Origin: Fonsecaea monophora
Taxonomy: Eukaryota; Ascomycota; Eurotiomycetes; Chaetothyriales; Herpotrichiellaceae
Assembly: GCF_001642475.1 (NCBI RefSeq)
Contig: NW_019173936.1
Span: forward strand, 186,001-250,000
Direction of reading: 5' to 3'
DNA: 64,000 bases
How positions within the stretch are numbered: position 1 is the stretch's first letter; each line of letters starts with the position of its first letter. This document shows positions 35,201 through 46,320 of the stretch, one piece after another. The notes under the pieces were generated by a model. The model made no database searches, had not been told where the DNA came from, and saw only the letters and a list, made by a program, of their open reading frames with translations. Position numbers and translations under genes: made by a program.

Positions 35201-35505
35201 CTGATATCGCAAAGCTCTACATTACATATGGGATCGGAAAACAAAAGAAGATGAGGCTGCATACTTTGACGAAGGTTCAACTGCAACAGATCTAACAAAT
35301 CCATCACCGCTGCTTTCATATTCTCATTGCCTTGTAGGCGGGCATCGGCAGATGCAGACCGCGGCGCAAAGGCCCCGATGGATTCGACCCATAGCCTGAA
35401 ACTTGCAGATTGGTTCAGTGCCCATTTGTTGTTAAAGATGTCGGGTAGTCGAAGGCATTGTTCGAGAAGGGCCTCACAGTCTTTGGAAGCTTGAAATATC
35501 GACAT
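32264..35505 (-). CDS. Zinc-finger plus PNP_UDP domain protein (NLR-effector-like)
   Basis: Large predicted intracellular protein, 1029 aa. Exons 35505-35265, 35173-34306 and 34244-32264; introns 91 and 61 bp. Residues 1-80 form a helical N-domain. Residues ~80-340 are acidic/Ser-rich linker with a conserved middle segment (RASRFVYPGSEDFRKHMEW). Around 345-440 are C2H2-like zinc fingers of the type called AcuF-like: P-C-P-Y-C, then YVCLFEECATPLKLY, WLLHMRNTH. Residues ~716-1010 are a PNP_UDP fold: YTIAWICSHSLDFRVATALL at the start, PPGIHYGDIAF and the final LLVIRGIGDYADSHKQSIW. PNP_UDP is one of the commonest N-terminal effector domains of fungal STAND/NLR proteins, but here it is C-terminal and no NACHT/NB-ARC or repeat domain follows. 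Splice sites are inferred, with phases consistent. It diverges from the S8 gene across 375 bp. Confidence 0.82.
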
Positions 35506-35880
35506 TCTATCAGTCTCCAAGGTCGATGCTTCAGCCGCCGTATTGACCTGGATTGAAGATGACAAGGACACTTCTCAACCAAGGATCAGGGAGGAGACTG
35601 TTGAGGCTCTCCCATAGTGATGGCCAGCTGGCTAGGCCTAGGAGCTATTGCGTTAGTATCTCAAGGCATTCGCTTATAACCCATGCAACCAGCCCCTCGT
35701 CTTGCCCCTCCACCATCCATCATGGCCTCACGTGCGGGTGTACCTCGTACTGACTTTATCCTCGCTCAGGCTTCAGCCTCACCAAGCAAAAACGCGAACT
35801 TCCTGTGACTTGCAACTTGCCATCCTGCTCATAGTCACTTCTGGCTTGACTCTACCGAAGACGATATCTACCAACATAAC
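35506..35880. promoter_or_regulatory. 375-bp bidirectional promoter region
   Basis: The only sequence between the divergent PNP_UDP gene (-) and DUF7580-S8 gene (+), so both core promoters must lie here or in the first exons. GTAC and CTCG-rich words (CCTCGTAC) are visible near 35743. No confident TATA box. Confidence 0.6.
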
Positions 35881-38800
35881 ATGTCAGCCTCGCCCCGAGT
35901 TCTAATAGATCTAGCGCTCGCTGTCCTTCCCAAGTTCGTCGCTGCTGCCCGGGTACAAGGCTCACTCTGGAAAGAAAAGCCCAAACTACGGACATTCTAC
36001 GGATATCTCACGGCTAATCTGGTGGCAATCCACGAGATACTTGGCGGGTTGGGGGAACGCCATGACTCGGTCTTGGGACAACTCGCCGGCCACGGGCTAT
36101 CTCAGGCGGTGGAAAAGTTGTTGCTGCGTCTCGAGCGCATGGCGAGGGTGAGCGACGAGCACCAAAAACTTCAAGAGTCACGCACCTAAGAATGCTTGAA
36201 CATAGACTACAGGCACAGTTGACATTGCGCATCCATTTCCAAAGCTCCAAACCCTGAGGGCTGTGTCTGCAACCACGTCGAGTGACAGCTGTGGCCTGCG
36301 TCGAATGTCGGCAGCCGTACTGAAGGACCATCGGGCTAAGCTTCTTCGCCATGTCGACAACTGCCTTGCCAGCCTTGGTCGTATCGTCATGCGACAAGGC
36401 GAATTACCCACGTATGCATCGTGGCAGGCTGGAACACAGCCGTCTGAAGCAGCGGAGCAAGGTCCAGCTAGCAACCAGGAGACAGAGGACCAGGCTCCTG
36501 ACCTCACTTATGAAATCCAAGCCCTCCACAGGGCCATGGCAACGCGCTGGCCATGCTCTTGTTGGACGCGACACGGCGCTTTGCTTCGCCTCACATCCTT
36601 TTACACGGAGAGAGATATCAGTGCCTATCGGGCGTTCCACATGAAGCTATTATTCTCTCGCAACAGCCTTGACTCATGGACACAGGCCCAAATCCGGTTG
36701 GAGAGGTAGGTCGACTACCAACTCACTCCCCAGTCACGTTGAAGTTAACGTTCTTGAGTTAGACGTCCGGCACAAGTCCAATTCGACTTGGCTGTGACAA
36801 ACCCTGCCGAGCATGCAGATCATCCCTTGACAGGCACGGTGCATACTGGGTCTGAGTCTGGATTAAGTACGGATTGGGAGGCAGATGAAGCCAGTTATCG
36901 AGATATTCCAGTCCAGCCCGGCTCACTGTGCCGGCTCATGCTTGCCTGTCAACGAGACACTCAAATGATATACTTACTGGCACGGAGACAACGAACTGAA
37001 GTCCATCTCCGCGGCAGTTTGAGGAGACTGGCCGACTTTAGCGTGGACCGACTAATACCTCTTTCCTCGATTCTGAATGACACCGGTAGTGATGCTTTCT
37101 TGGATCTGAGACAGAATATCAAGGAGCGGCTGGTGTTAGCAAACATACTCGCGACAGCCGTCTTGTATCTCTGTGCCTCGCCGTGGGCACAGCGACAGTG
37201 GGTCAAGGAGAGATTGTGTTTGGCATTGTCGGGGCGGGAGAATTCACCCACTGACTGCGTGGTCCAGCTTTACCTTAAATCAGATCTCGATGAGCACACC
37301 GGAGAGGGTGATTACTATGATGTCCAGCATCCTTGCCCTGTTCTTGTGGATCTTGGGGTCCTTCTCGTCGAGCTCGAGTTGGGCAAACCTATTCAAGAGT
37401 TGGCGCAGCTCATGGTTCCAGGGAATCAAGTTTCGGAAATCGCGCTTGACCGAACTCCCTGCATTTCGTTGCTGGAAAGGGTGCTTCGATCTGATCTCCT
37501 CTCGAGAACATTCGCACCCTACCAACAGGCAATCTGGGCATGCTATGACTGTAGGTCCGCGGGCGGTGACCCGACTGAGATTCAGCAATGGATCAAAGAC
37601 AAGATATGCGGGCCTCTGAGCCAGCTTCTTTCGGCATCATTTCAAATTCGCATCACTTCCGATGGCATACAGGCCGCTCACAACCAGTTTCTGGGTTTGG
37701 GGGGCCCTGTGCAGAGAAATGACCCTCCAGCTCATAGCGGCGTTTGGGGCGCCAATGATCGGTTGGTGTCGGTATTGTGTCAATCGGGGCAATTTCTAGA
37801 CTGCGAACGCAGCCTGATGGCGGACGACGCTTCCAAGTAGGTCATGTGTGGCCCCAAAAAGAATGTCAAACTGTTGTTAACCCGAACAGATGGGCTGGCG
37901 CCGACGACTGGTTAGAAACCCTCCAGCGCAAGACACACTCCCACTTCGTAGGGCTGGGTGTGACCCGTCTACGAGACAAGCCGATCAAGATTGCCATCCT
38001 CGACACGGGCATCGATGCTGAACGGCCCCCCCGGACAAAGGCCGTCGTGGCTACCAACCCTCAGCTCCGCGGATCATCGAATCGCATCAAAGGACTGCGC
38101 TCATGGGCAAATGACAAGGTCTATGGGGAAGACGTGAGGTCAATGAAGGATGAACACGGACACGGCACGCACGCGGCTGGGCTGATTTTGAAAGTGACTC
38201 CATTTGCGGACATATACGTGGCACAAGTAACGAACGGTGTGTTTTTTGAGGCGGACCCGGTCGCTATTACACAGGTTTGTTTTCTCCCTTAAGGGTGTTG
38301 GATATGCTTAACTGTACAGGCGATTAAATATGCGGTCGAGGACTGGGGGGTCGACATCATTAGTATGTCCTTTGGATTTGACGACGTGATCGACGACATG
38401 GCTGAGGCTATTGACGTGGCCAACGCGAAGGGAGTGATCATGGTGGCGGCGGCTTCCAACGGCGGTAAGATCAAGAGCGAAGGAGATAGTTATCCTGCGT
38501 CCAATGTCAAGGTCATCTCGATTCGGTCGGCGAACGGCGGTGGACGGGCATCGGAGTTCAACCCGGACAAACCAGACCCGAAGACGTACTCGACCTACTT
38601 CAACGTGGTGGGTGAGTATGTGCTCTCGGCCTGGCCCACGCATCTGGAGCCCAGCGGCGAGAAACGGGTCAGTGGGACGTCGGTGTCAACACCGATTGCG
38701 GCAGGTGTGGTGGCCCTGATGCTGGAATATATCTGGGTGAAATTGTGTGACGTCGAGAAGACGGCGTTGTTCGAAAGTATCCGACGCACGCCCAATGCCA

Positions 38801-38943
38801 CGGCTGTGCGGACGGCACTGAGCTTCATGACAGGGAAGAAGGACAAGACACAGGGTCTCTATTTCCTCAAGCCGTGGCTACTGATGTCTGACCAAGCGAG
38901 TGCTAGATGGAAACTTTTCGAGGAGCATTTCAAGATAGCGTGA
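35881..38943 (+). CDS. DUF7580-like domain fused to subtilisin-type (S8) serine protease
   Basis: Predicted intracellular protease, 949 aa. Exons 35881-36147, 36206-36705, 36763-37836, 37890-38274 and 38320-38943; introns 45-58 bp; all phases close. Residues 1-~610 are a helix-rich region with the DUF7580 features (N-terminal helices, then CPVLVDLGVLLVELELGKPI near its end). The S8 domain starts about residue 645. Catalytic Asp652 lies in I-A-I-L-D-T-G-I-D, His705 in H-G-H-G-T-H-A-A-G, oxyanion Asn789 in A-A-A-S-N-G-G and Ser863 in S-G-T-S-V-S-T-P. The triad is intact. There is no signal peptide or pro-domain. DUF7580-S8 fusions and S8 effector domains occur in fungal NLR repertoires. A related protease-effector logic is known for Podospora HET-Q2, which acts on the gasdermin HET-Q1. 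No gasdermin gene is seen in this window. Confidence 0.85.
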
Positions 38944-39341
38944 CTTTGTGTTGTAGAATAGGATTGAACATGGCATACTCGATCAATTCCCTGGTCGTCG
39001 TAGCCCCGGATCAGTGACAATTAGTCCAGGTACGTACATTGGTTATCCATAATCACTCAGTCGTGAATAGCTACTGTTAGCTAGCAAGCGAAAGGTCCAC
39101 TTTGTACTCCGTACATGACATACAAACTGTTCGAGTGGACCGTCCAGCCTAGCCATACAAATACGTTGTAGAAAAACGAATCAATTTGTTGGAATTCGTC
39201 CGTCGAAGGGGGAGCCATACATAGTCTCCCCGTGAATTCCTCCGCTGACCATCCAAGCCCATCAAGGACGAACTTTAGGGATCTTGAGATCTTCTCTCCT
39301 TTCTGACAATCTGCCAGGCCTTTTTTCGTTTTTGGTGGTCT
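38944..39341. other. Convergent intergenic region
   Basis: No gene. A TACTCCGTA word at 39105-39113 is embedded in GTACTCCGTAC. Confidence 0.5.
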
Positions 39342-39941
39342 CTACAGGGCCGACAAATCCGGCAGGCCCCTCGGCCCAATTTCGACGCGCTTCTTCAACT
39401 CGGCCTCGTCGGCGAAGCCACCCTCGATCTTGCGGATGAGTTCCTCCGGGTCGAAGTCGGTCCCGATGGGGTTCTCGGCGAAATACTTGCTGTTCATGAA
39501 CTCGTTGGCCGCGTCGACCGTGTCGAAGTTGTCGACCTGCGTCTCGAGCATGTTCCCGTCGGGGTCTTTGTAGTAGATGGACGTGGTGGGGCCGTGGTTG
39601 ACGCTCCATACCGGCTTGATCCCCCTGGCCAGGCGCTGTCGGTACGCGAGGAGCAATGCCGACAGGGTCGGGAACGTGAATGCGATGTGTTCCAGCCCGC
39701 ACGTCGTGGGTGCCTTGGGCGCCGTGTCCGGGATCCCGATCAGTGCGATCCGGTGGTGTTCCTCGTCGTACGTGATGAAGGAGATGAAGTCGTTGCCGTA
39801 CGTGATCGTCCCGCCGAGGAAGGTCGTGTAGAAATCCCTCATGGCGGAGAAGTTGTTTGTGCGCAGCACCACGTGCGCGAGCGTCGAGGGGGAGAGAACC
39901 TTGGTCCCTTTGTCGGAGAAGTTGGTCGAGATGGAGCCCAT
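39342..39941 (-). CDS. VOC-superfamily protein, extradiol ring-cleavage dioxygenase-like
   Basis: Single-exon 199-aa protein of the vicinal-oxygen-chelate fold, related to proteins annotated as biphenyl-2,3-diol 1,2-dioxygenase III or glyoxalase. Two beta-alpha-beta-beta-beta modules are seen. Candidate metal ligands of the 2-His-1-carboxylate triad are the His in L-A-H-V-V-L, the His in L-E-H-I-A-F-T-F and the Glu in N-M-L-E-T-Q-V-D. VNHGPTTSIYYKDPDG, with a second-sphere His and Tyr, precedes the Glu. If active, it would open a catechol-type ring using Fe(II) and O2. A glyoxalase or another VOC reaction is the alternative. It sits beside SnoaL-like, P450 and flavin monooxygenase genes, which supports an aromatic-degradation role. 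Confidence 0.85.
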   Translation of the reverse strand: MGSISTNFSDKGTKVLSPSTLAHVVLRTNNFSAMRDFYTTFLGGTITYGNDFISFITYDEEHHRIALIGIPDTAPKAPTTCGLEHIAFTFPTLSALLLAYRQRLARGIKPVWSVNHGPTTSIYYKDPDGNMLETQVDNFDTVDAANEFMNSKYFAENPIGTDFDPEELIRKIEGGFADEAELKKRVEIGPRGLPDLSAL

Positions 39942-40645
39942 GTTGAGTTGAGTGATTCACTTGGTTCGCTTGGTCACTTTGTGGAAGGGGTCTGCTTCTT
40001 CTACTTGGTTTTTTTTCCTTTATGGAGAGGGAATTCTTGTATGTGTTGGTGGTAGTGGTGGTGAAAAAAGAGGGGGTGGTTGATATACGAACGGTTCTAA
40101 TCCCTATTTGCCCGGTCAAAACGTCAAGTAAGCATAAGGCCGACACTCACCTGTCTGGTGTCACACAAGTCACGACAGTTTCTCCGCCTCTGCATAATTT
40201 CTTAGGCGGCGGCATCATCATCATCATCGTCATCCCACCTCATCGCGTCTCGTAACCCGGCCCGAACGAAGCTTGGGGGGTTGAGGTTGACGCAGGAAGA
40301 GGCGGGGACGAGGAGAAATTCTCGGCCAACTCAGTCCGAACGAATTTGTCCGTCATTCCGAGGAACAAGCAACCAAGTTGGCAAGCATGCCGCTTCATAC
40401 ATGTACATGGCTAATGAGTAGACTAGGACACCTAAACCCGGTACATGTGAATGACTAATATCCGTGGAAGAGTGGAAGAGGGATCGGGTGTGAAAAAAGT
40501 ATCGATATCACATCACATCACACCTACATCTACATCTACATCTACCTGTATCGACATCAACGTACCTGGGTACACACTTTTCACCCTGACAATATATCCC
40601 ATACATACAAACATACATACATACCCATCTACCTAAGATAGTGCA
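39942..40645. other. Divergent intergenic region
   Basis: Shared promoter space of the VOC (-) and SnoaL-like (+) genes. It holds a CATCAT run near 40208-40228 and a CATCTA short repeat at 40522-40546. No other gene. Confidence 0.5.
40522..40546. repeat. (CATCTA)n short repeat
   Basis: Four tandem CTACAT units about 100 bp upstream of the SnoaL-like start codon, probably in its leader. Confidence 0.8.
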
Positions 40646-41292
40646 ATGTCGTATGTTACAAAAGAAACCGTCTGGCCCTCGGCCCTCGCGTTGGACGACA
40701 AGGTCAAGGCCCTCATCACCCTCTTTTACGAATTGGCCGACAACACGGGCCCTGAGGCCGGCCCACGCATGGCCAACGAGGTGTTTACGTCGACGGGGAA
40801 ATTCGTGGCCAGCCACGCCGGGTTTAGTGGGAGAGAAGGTACAATACCTACCAACCCTTGACCATGACCTAAAATACCCAGCCATCTAGGTTTATATACA
40901 TACCTGTACATGTGGGTGTACTTACCAAGTGTGAATGACAGAAATCACCCGCTGCAGAGACAACGCCTGGGGCGACATCACGGCGCGCAACCACCGCATC
41001 ACCCACGTCTTCGTCAACGACAAGCAGGGCCGCGACCTGGTCCTGCTGGGCGTCGCCAAGATGGACTTTGCGACCGGAAAGGTCGTCGAGACCGACTTCG
41101 GTGCCCATGTCGTCCTGGAGGACGTGAATGGGGAGCCGCGCGTGGCGCTGATGCAGGTCTATGCCGTGAGTTTCTTTCCCCCTTTTCGCTCCTCGAATAG
41201 ATTTCTCAAGAGGGCCGGACAGGACCAGACGGAGGTAGGGGATCTTGGCTAACTAAGGATCTACTTAGAGCGTTGCGAGGACTTTGAAGTGA
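40646..41292 (+). CDS. SnoaL/NTF2-like fungal protein
   Basis: Small alpha+beta-cone protein of the SnoaL/NTF2-like superfamily. Members are cyclases, dehydratases, isomerases or binding proteins, often next to oxidative gene clusters in fungi. Exons 40646-40838, 40942-41165 and 41269-41292; both introns are 103 bp; 146 aa. Recognisable parts: the N-terminal ETVWPSALALDDKVKALITLFYELAD helix region (residues ~8-33), the strand segment NHRITHVFV, LVLLGVAKMDFATG and VALMQVYA. The last exon adds only SVARTLK. It is supported by a GCTAAC branch site and CTTAG acceptor; without it the frame runs on for 28 further residues to a stop. Function is not predictable; the neighbours suggest a step on an oxidised aromatic intermediate. 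Confidence 0.78.
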
Positions 41293-41525
41293 AAAGCGAG
41301 GCTAGCTTCCTAAGGCTGAGGGAGAGCAAAGCATAGCATGGCAGAGCATACTTGCCTAATCGGAAAAAATGATGGACATCTATCATGTATGACTGAGGTA
41401 ATTCGTCTCAAATACCAATACCAACCGCAACCAAATCAAGAGCAAGACCTGGAACTAAAGCCATATCCAAGGCTGAAACTGACGCTGACATACCTCTCTC
41501 CATCTCCATCTCCTCTCTCTCTCTC

Positions 41526-43653
41526 TCATTTCTTCTCATTCGGCTTCCACGCCCCAAACACCATCCCCTCGGGCACCTTCTTCCACTGGCCCGTCACGGG
41601 ATTCAGCAGCTCCTCGGCCTCCTTGACCGCCTGTCGAATGATGGCCGTCCGCTCGGGGCTCCTGGGCACGATGTCGATCGGGTAAGGGCGCGGATTCACC
41701 GTGATGCCCCCGACCAGGTCGTTGATGTCCGGCGTGATCGGGTTCCCTGCACTGTCGAGCGCCTTGCGGAGGTAGAACCCCCACAGGATCCGCGACATGC
41801 CTAGGTACAGCGAGCGCTCGGCGATGTGCACGCCCTGGCACAGGCGGCGGCCGGCGCCGAAGTTGAAATTGTCGCGCTTGAGGGGCTCGCCATTGGCGGA
41901 TTCGTACAGCGTCGTCGTGTCCCCCGCGTATCGGTCCGGGTTGAATTGTCGGGGTTCCGGTGAGCGCTTCGGGTCCATGTGGATGCCCCTAGATGACGAA
42001 GAGTTTACTCGTTAGTATAAAAGGGGAGTGAAAACCAGAGGACGAGAGTAAGGTCTGTTTTTGTTTGGGAGGGAGTCGTACCAAACGTTATTGATGACGG
42101 TCGTGCCCTTGGGGATCTTCCACCCATTGTACTCGTCGTCCTTGGTCACGCAGTGCGGCACCCCCATGATCACCGTGGGCATCCAGCGCAGCGTCTCCTT
42201 GACACAGCACCGGATGTAGGGCAAATTGGGGTAGTCGTCGACGGTAGGTAGCCGATCTGAGCCGACGACCCGGTCGATCTCCTCCTGGGCTTTCTTCTGC
42301 ACGTCTTGGAAGACCATCATGGCTTGGACGAACCCATACATGGTCGAGGATGTCGTGTCGGAGCCGCCCTCGAGGAGGGATCCCACGATGTACCCGACCG
42401 CTTCGTCGGAGAGGTTCTCGCTCTTTTGCGCCAGGAGGAGGTCGTTGCAGATACATGGCTGTGTTTGGCTCCAAGTTAGCTTTCTAATAGCCTACCCAGA
42501 TATAAATAGCAACACGGTTGTCACAAATGTATTGTGGTAGCTTCTACTGCGACAGAACTCACCAAGCCAGTTCCGTCTTTGAGATGTTCCTTGGCCTTCA
42601 GCCAGTGTTCGGTGTACAGTTCCCGCCCGACCTGGTGGACGTGCTTCCCCTTGCGGATGCTGGGGAGCATAAAGTTGGGCAGTTTCTGGAGAATCGGGTA
42701 GAGGTCGGCCAGTTGGGAGGATGCGCTCTCCGAGACTTCGCTCCATCCGTTGAAAACCTACGCCACCGGCACGGTGCAGGGTTAGCAGTGATCAACAAAC
42801 CATAGAGAGAGAGAGAGAGGAATTGCTAAGAGTCTATAGGAGGAACATACGTCGAAAAGCTGGTTCAGTCTCTTGTCCCGAAAATCGGGACAGCGATACC
42901 CAAAGATCATCTGCGTCGATAGCGAGTAGGCGAACCTCCGGAGATGTTGGAACAGGTCGTCCGCCCCGGGCGAGTCCAAGAGGCCTTTCAGGAGCACCTT
43001 GTTCTCCAGGTCCTGGTAGGGAATGTACTTTGCGGCGACCTTGATGTTGAGGATGTTGTGGATCAGGCGGTGGATGGTTCGCCATCTCTCGCCGTATTTC
43101 TTGGATGAAGAGCCGCTTTAGCACACTGTTGCAACGACAAACTCCCTAGGAAGTGTCACTCACCATAACCACGAGTCGATGGCCTCCGCTGGCCACGTCT
43201 TGACTGACGTACATGTCGGGCCGGTCAGAGTAAATCCCGCCACGTTTGTCCAGGAGTTCTTTGATGGCCACATCGGACGACAGGACAACAGTCGGCTTGG
43301 TCCCCAGCATCAGCGAGTAGACGGGTCTTTTCTCCATGTTACTAGCCGAACATATATGACAGCTTGGGGATGCATTCCATACCCATATTCTTCAGCCCAT
43401 TTCTGAAACTGCAGATATGCCTTCTCCGAAGGAATCTGCCCCGACACATTTAGTATTCGCCATGCATCCGTATGTGATGAAGATGTGTGTGCCAACATAC
43501 CTGGTGAAGGTTCCCAAGAATGGGCAGAGTCGGTGGTCCTGGTGGGAGGTCCTTGGGTCTCTTGCCCACCTGGGACAGTTTCCACAGGATGAAGACCAGT
43601 CCCAGCACGATGGGGACGCCGATGTATTTTGCAAGAACGTTGGGTGATTCCAT
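41526..43653 (-). CDS. Cytochrome P450 monooxygenase (copy 1)
   Basis: Microsomal class II P450, 550 aa. Exons 43653-43501, 43435-43383, 43326-43164, 43099-42851, 42757-42563, 42458-42082 and 41988-41526. N-terminal membrane anchor (IGVPIVLGLVFILWKL), then the Pro-rich hinge LPPGPPTLPILGN. I-helix oxygen-activation site G-G-S-D-T-T; K-helix E-T-L-R; PERF-type P-R-Q-F-N-P-D-R; haem loop F-N-F-G-A-G-R-R-L-C-Q-G with the Cys ligand. All hallmarks are present. The closest relative in the window is the P450 at 51221-53391, which has the same intron positions and several identical exon lengths. Substrate unknown; it could hydroxylate an aromatic or terpenoid scaffold. The ATG at 43653 is chosen since upstream codons lack ATG. 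Confidence 0.93.
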
Positions 43654-44388
43654 GGTCACTGGCCGCTAAGTACTTGAGCTTGAGGAGGACTTGGTCAAAA
43701 GAATCTCAAACCTCGAAGCAGTTGAAAAGTCGTCCCAGCAAATGGTGGTTTGGCACAGGTGAAAAAGGTACAATGGAGGAAGGATCACTTATAGCATTCA
43801 TCGGCACGCACCCGGACATGCCTCCCATGCCTCCTGTGAGGGATTGGGAGGGTATACCTGGTAGTCTGTCGCACCAATCAGGCCTAGCAGATTGGATACT
43901 CCTATGCCCCTAGTCCCTAGTGTGCTTGTTTGTTACCTCCCCTGGGGTTGTGGAGGTGGATCCTGGGGAGTATGGATCTGCGTCGAGGAGGGATATTTCA
44001 GGTTGTTTCGGGCTCGTCGACCGTCACTCCGACTATTCGTGGCCGGGCGTACGGTGCCGACGGCGGTGATATACCTAGCACTAGACCTTGTGGTTACATG
44101 TCGGTGAGACCAAGGAGGAGCTAGAACCAATCGTGACTCTCCAGCAGATGGGAGGGGGCAGATGAGGGCAGATCATGGCGTCTTTTGAGTTCTCCGACTA
44201 CTAGACACCGAGAGGGGGGTGCTTACTATGTCATTACGCTCGTGTAATCGAGGCCTGGACAGGTGGTTGGCGGGTGTATTGCCAGAATGGTCGCATATGA
44301 GCCGTAGAGACACATTCTATGAAGTGTATCTCGATATGTTCGAACCGATGAATTGAGGAAACACATTGTATAGATAGATCCCTCTACT
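43654..44388. other. Intergenic region
   Basis: Promoter of P450 copy 1 and 3' flank of the flavin monooxygenase. No supported gene. Confidence 0.5.
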
Positions 44389-46320
44389 CTACATCTGAAA
44401 AGCGCCCATCCTCTCCAACTTGAAATCATTGACCTGGGTAGTCAGCTCGTTGGTCGCCGTGAATGCAGCTTTGGGTGCCGTGCCAACAGCTTCTGGCTCT
44501 TGCGCTCTCCGAGAATGAACCTTGCCCGTAACGATCTGCAGCACTTTCGTTGCCTCATCTGCGCTGCCTATCTTGTCCCCTCTCCATGCGACGTGCTGGT
44601 CTGGTCGGATCAACACGAGACGCTTCTCATATAGTCTCTTGGCCAAGTCCTCGCCGTCAAGAGACACTCGCTTCAAGGGCACCGATAGAGCTTGGGCTGC
44701 CTCTTCTAGAAAATCTTCGCCACAGGGTTCGCTCGAAAAGCTGAGCAGCGTCCAATCTCGGCCAAACTTGTCAAATATCGGGGTGCCGTCAGAGAGGAAG
44801 ACGTGTGGCGGCCGACCACCTGGCCAGGTCGTCGGGATATACTTGGACGGTACCCATTCAGGCTCGGGTTCTCTGCCCTCGTCGTGAATGATGACGGGTG
44901 ATTGGTAGCGGTAACCCAGTTCAATGCCAAAGTCCTGGTTCTCGCCATCGTGAGCTTGGTAGTGCTCGTGAATCTTGCTCCGTAGTTGACGCCCGGCCTC
45001 TGTGTCCTCATCCACAACGCGAGGATCGTAACCCGCTAGGATTTCTCGGAGATTGTCGTGGACTTGGAAATGAACGCCAGATCGCTCGACATTGCGAAGG
45101 GCCACGGGTCTTCGCTCCACCTCGTAGGACTCGAGCAGGTCGTGTCCCCCGGAATTGTTGATGACGGCTGCAAGTTTCCAGCCCAGGTCGAAAGCGTCAG
45201 CAATGCCCATATTCATCCCGTAGCCTCCAGTGGGGATATTCTGGTGTGCCGCATCACCGGCAAGGTGGATACGATAGTTGGGGCTGCTCCAGCGCCGTGT
45301 CACGGCGATGTTGGGTCGCCAGATGGAGCGGACTAGAATCTCGTCGATTTCAATCGGATACGCGCCATAGATTCCACCCAGAACTCGATACACAGCCTCT
45401 CGCGACTCGATCTTTTCCGGTTCGGCATCCAGGGGTAAGAATAGATGGGTGGTCCAGGTGTCGACTTCATCTTGGGCGATGATGGCACCACCAAAGCCGC
45501 CGTGTTCGGCCAGGAGAAAGATGTGCCAGAATTGACCTTGCTTGTGTATCCGAGTGAGGTCGCGAGACTTGAAGTGGACGAGAAGGACGCACGTTGGGCT
45601 GCAAAGAATTCAGTAAAGAGGAGATTAGATGGTTTCCCATAGAAAAAAAACTTACACTGGACCGCCGTCCAAGGGAAGCTCAAGCGACTTTCGCACTCTG
45701 CTGTTTGCACCATCACAGCCAGCGACATAATCCGAGACAAATTGGTAAGAAACCCCCGAATCCACGGCCGTGACGATAGTTTTGACATGGTCAGATTCCT
45801 CCTGTACCGATTCGACTTTATGGCCAAACCGCAGATCGATCAAAGGATCCTTGTCGCAAATGGCCTTCAGCCACTTCTCAAAGATTGCCTGCGACAGCCG
45901 CTGCCAGGGTTCCAAGGGCTTAGTACCGTCGTTATTCTCTTGAATCTGCTTTCGGAACCTGTCGACACTCGGGAGATCCCAGCCGGTGATGGCCTCCTTT
46001 GCAGAAAGACCCGACGATACCAAGACTGGCTGGTCGATGTGTGCTGGCACTCCCTGCCGTCGTAGGTCGTCGGCGAGCCCCAACTTGCGAAACAGCTCCA
46101 TGGAACGGGCATTGGTCAAATCCATCTTGGGCCAACGGGTCGTCGTCTGATTCCTCTCAAAGAGCACGGATCTGGTGCCATAATGTGATAGGACTTTGGC
46201 CAGAATCAACCCGACAGGACCACCGCCCGCTATAAGCACGGTGCCTTTTGGTAAGACATGACACTCCTGAGCTGGCCTTTCGCCGTGATGGCTATGGTTT
46301 GTCTGTCCGTTACTGATCAT
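44389..46320 (-). CDS. FAD-dependent aromatic-ring monooxygenase (class A)
   Basis: NAD(P)H-dependent flavoprotein hydroxylase of the FAD_binding_3 family (like MhpA and 2,4-dichlorophenol or phenol hydroxylases), which adds OH to phenolic rings. Exons 46320-45656 and 45598-44389; intron 45655-45599 (57 bp); 624 aa. Dinucleotide site G-G-G-P-V-G-L near residue 34; D-G motif in VAGCDGANSRVRK; second FAD motif L-A-G-D-A-A-H-Q-N-I-P-T-G-G-Y-G-M-N. The substrate domain and a thioredoxin-like C-terminal domain (LSFSSEPC.., VLIRPDQHVAWRGD) follow. The last is typical of the phenol-hydroxylase branch. All FAD motifs are intact. It shares its start region with the divergent Zn2Cys6 regulator. Confidence 0.92.

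Noticed and set aside
35881..38943. Gasdermin partner for the S8 protease, as in HET-Q1/HET-Q2
   Set aside because: Neighbouring proteins were read on both strands. The adjacent ones are PNP_UDP and VOC proteins and none shows a gasdermin-like architecture.
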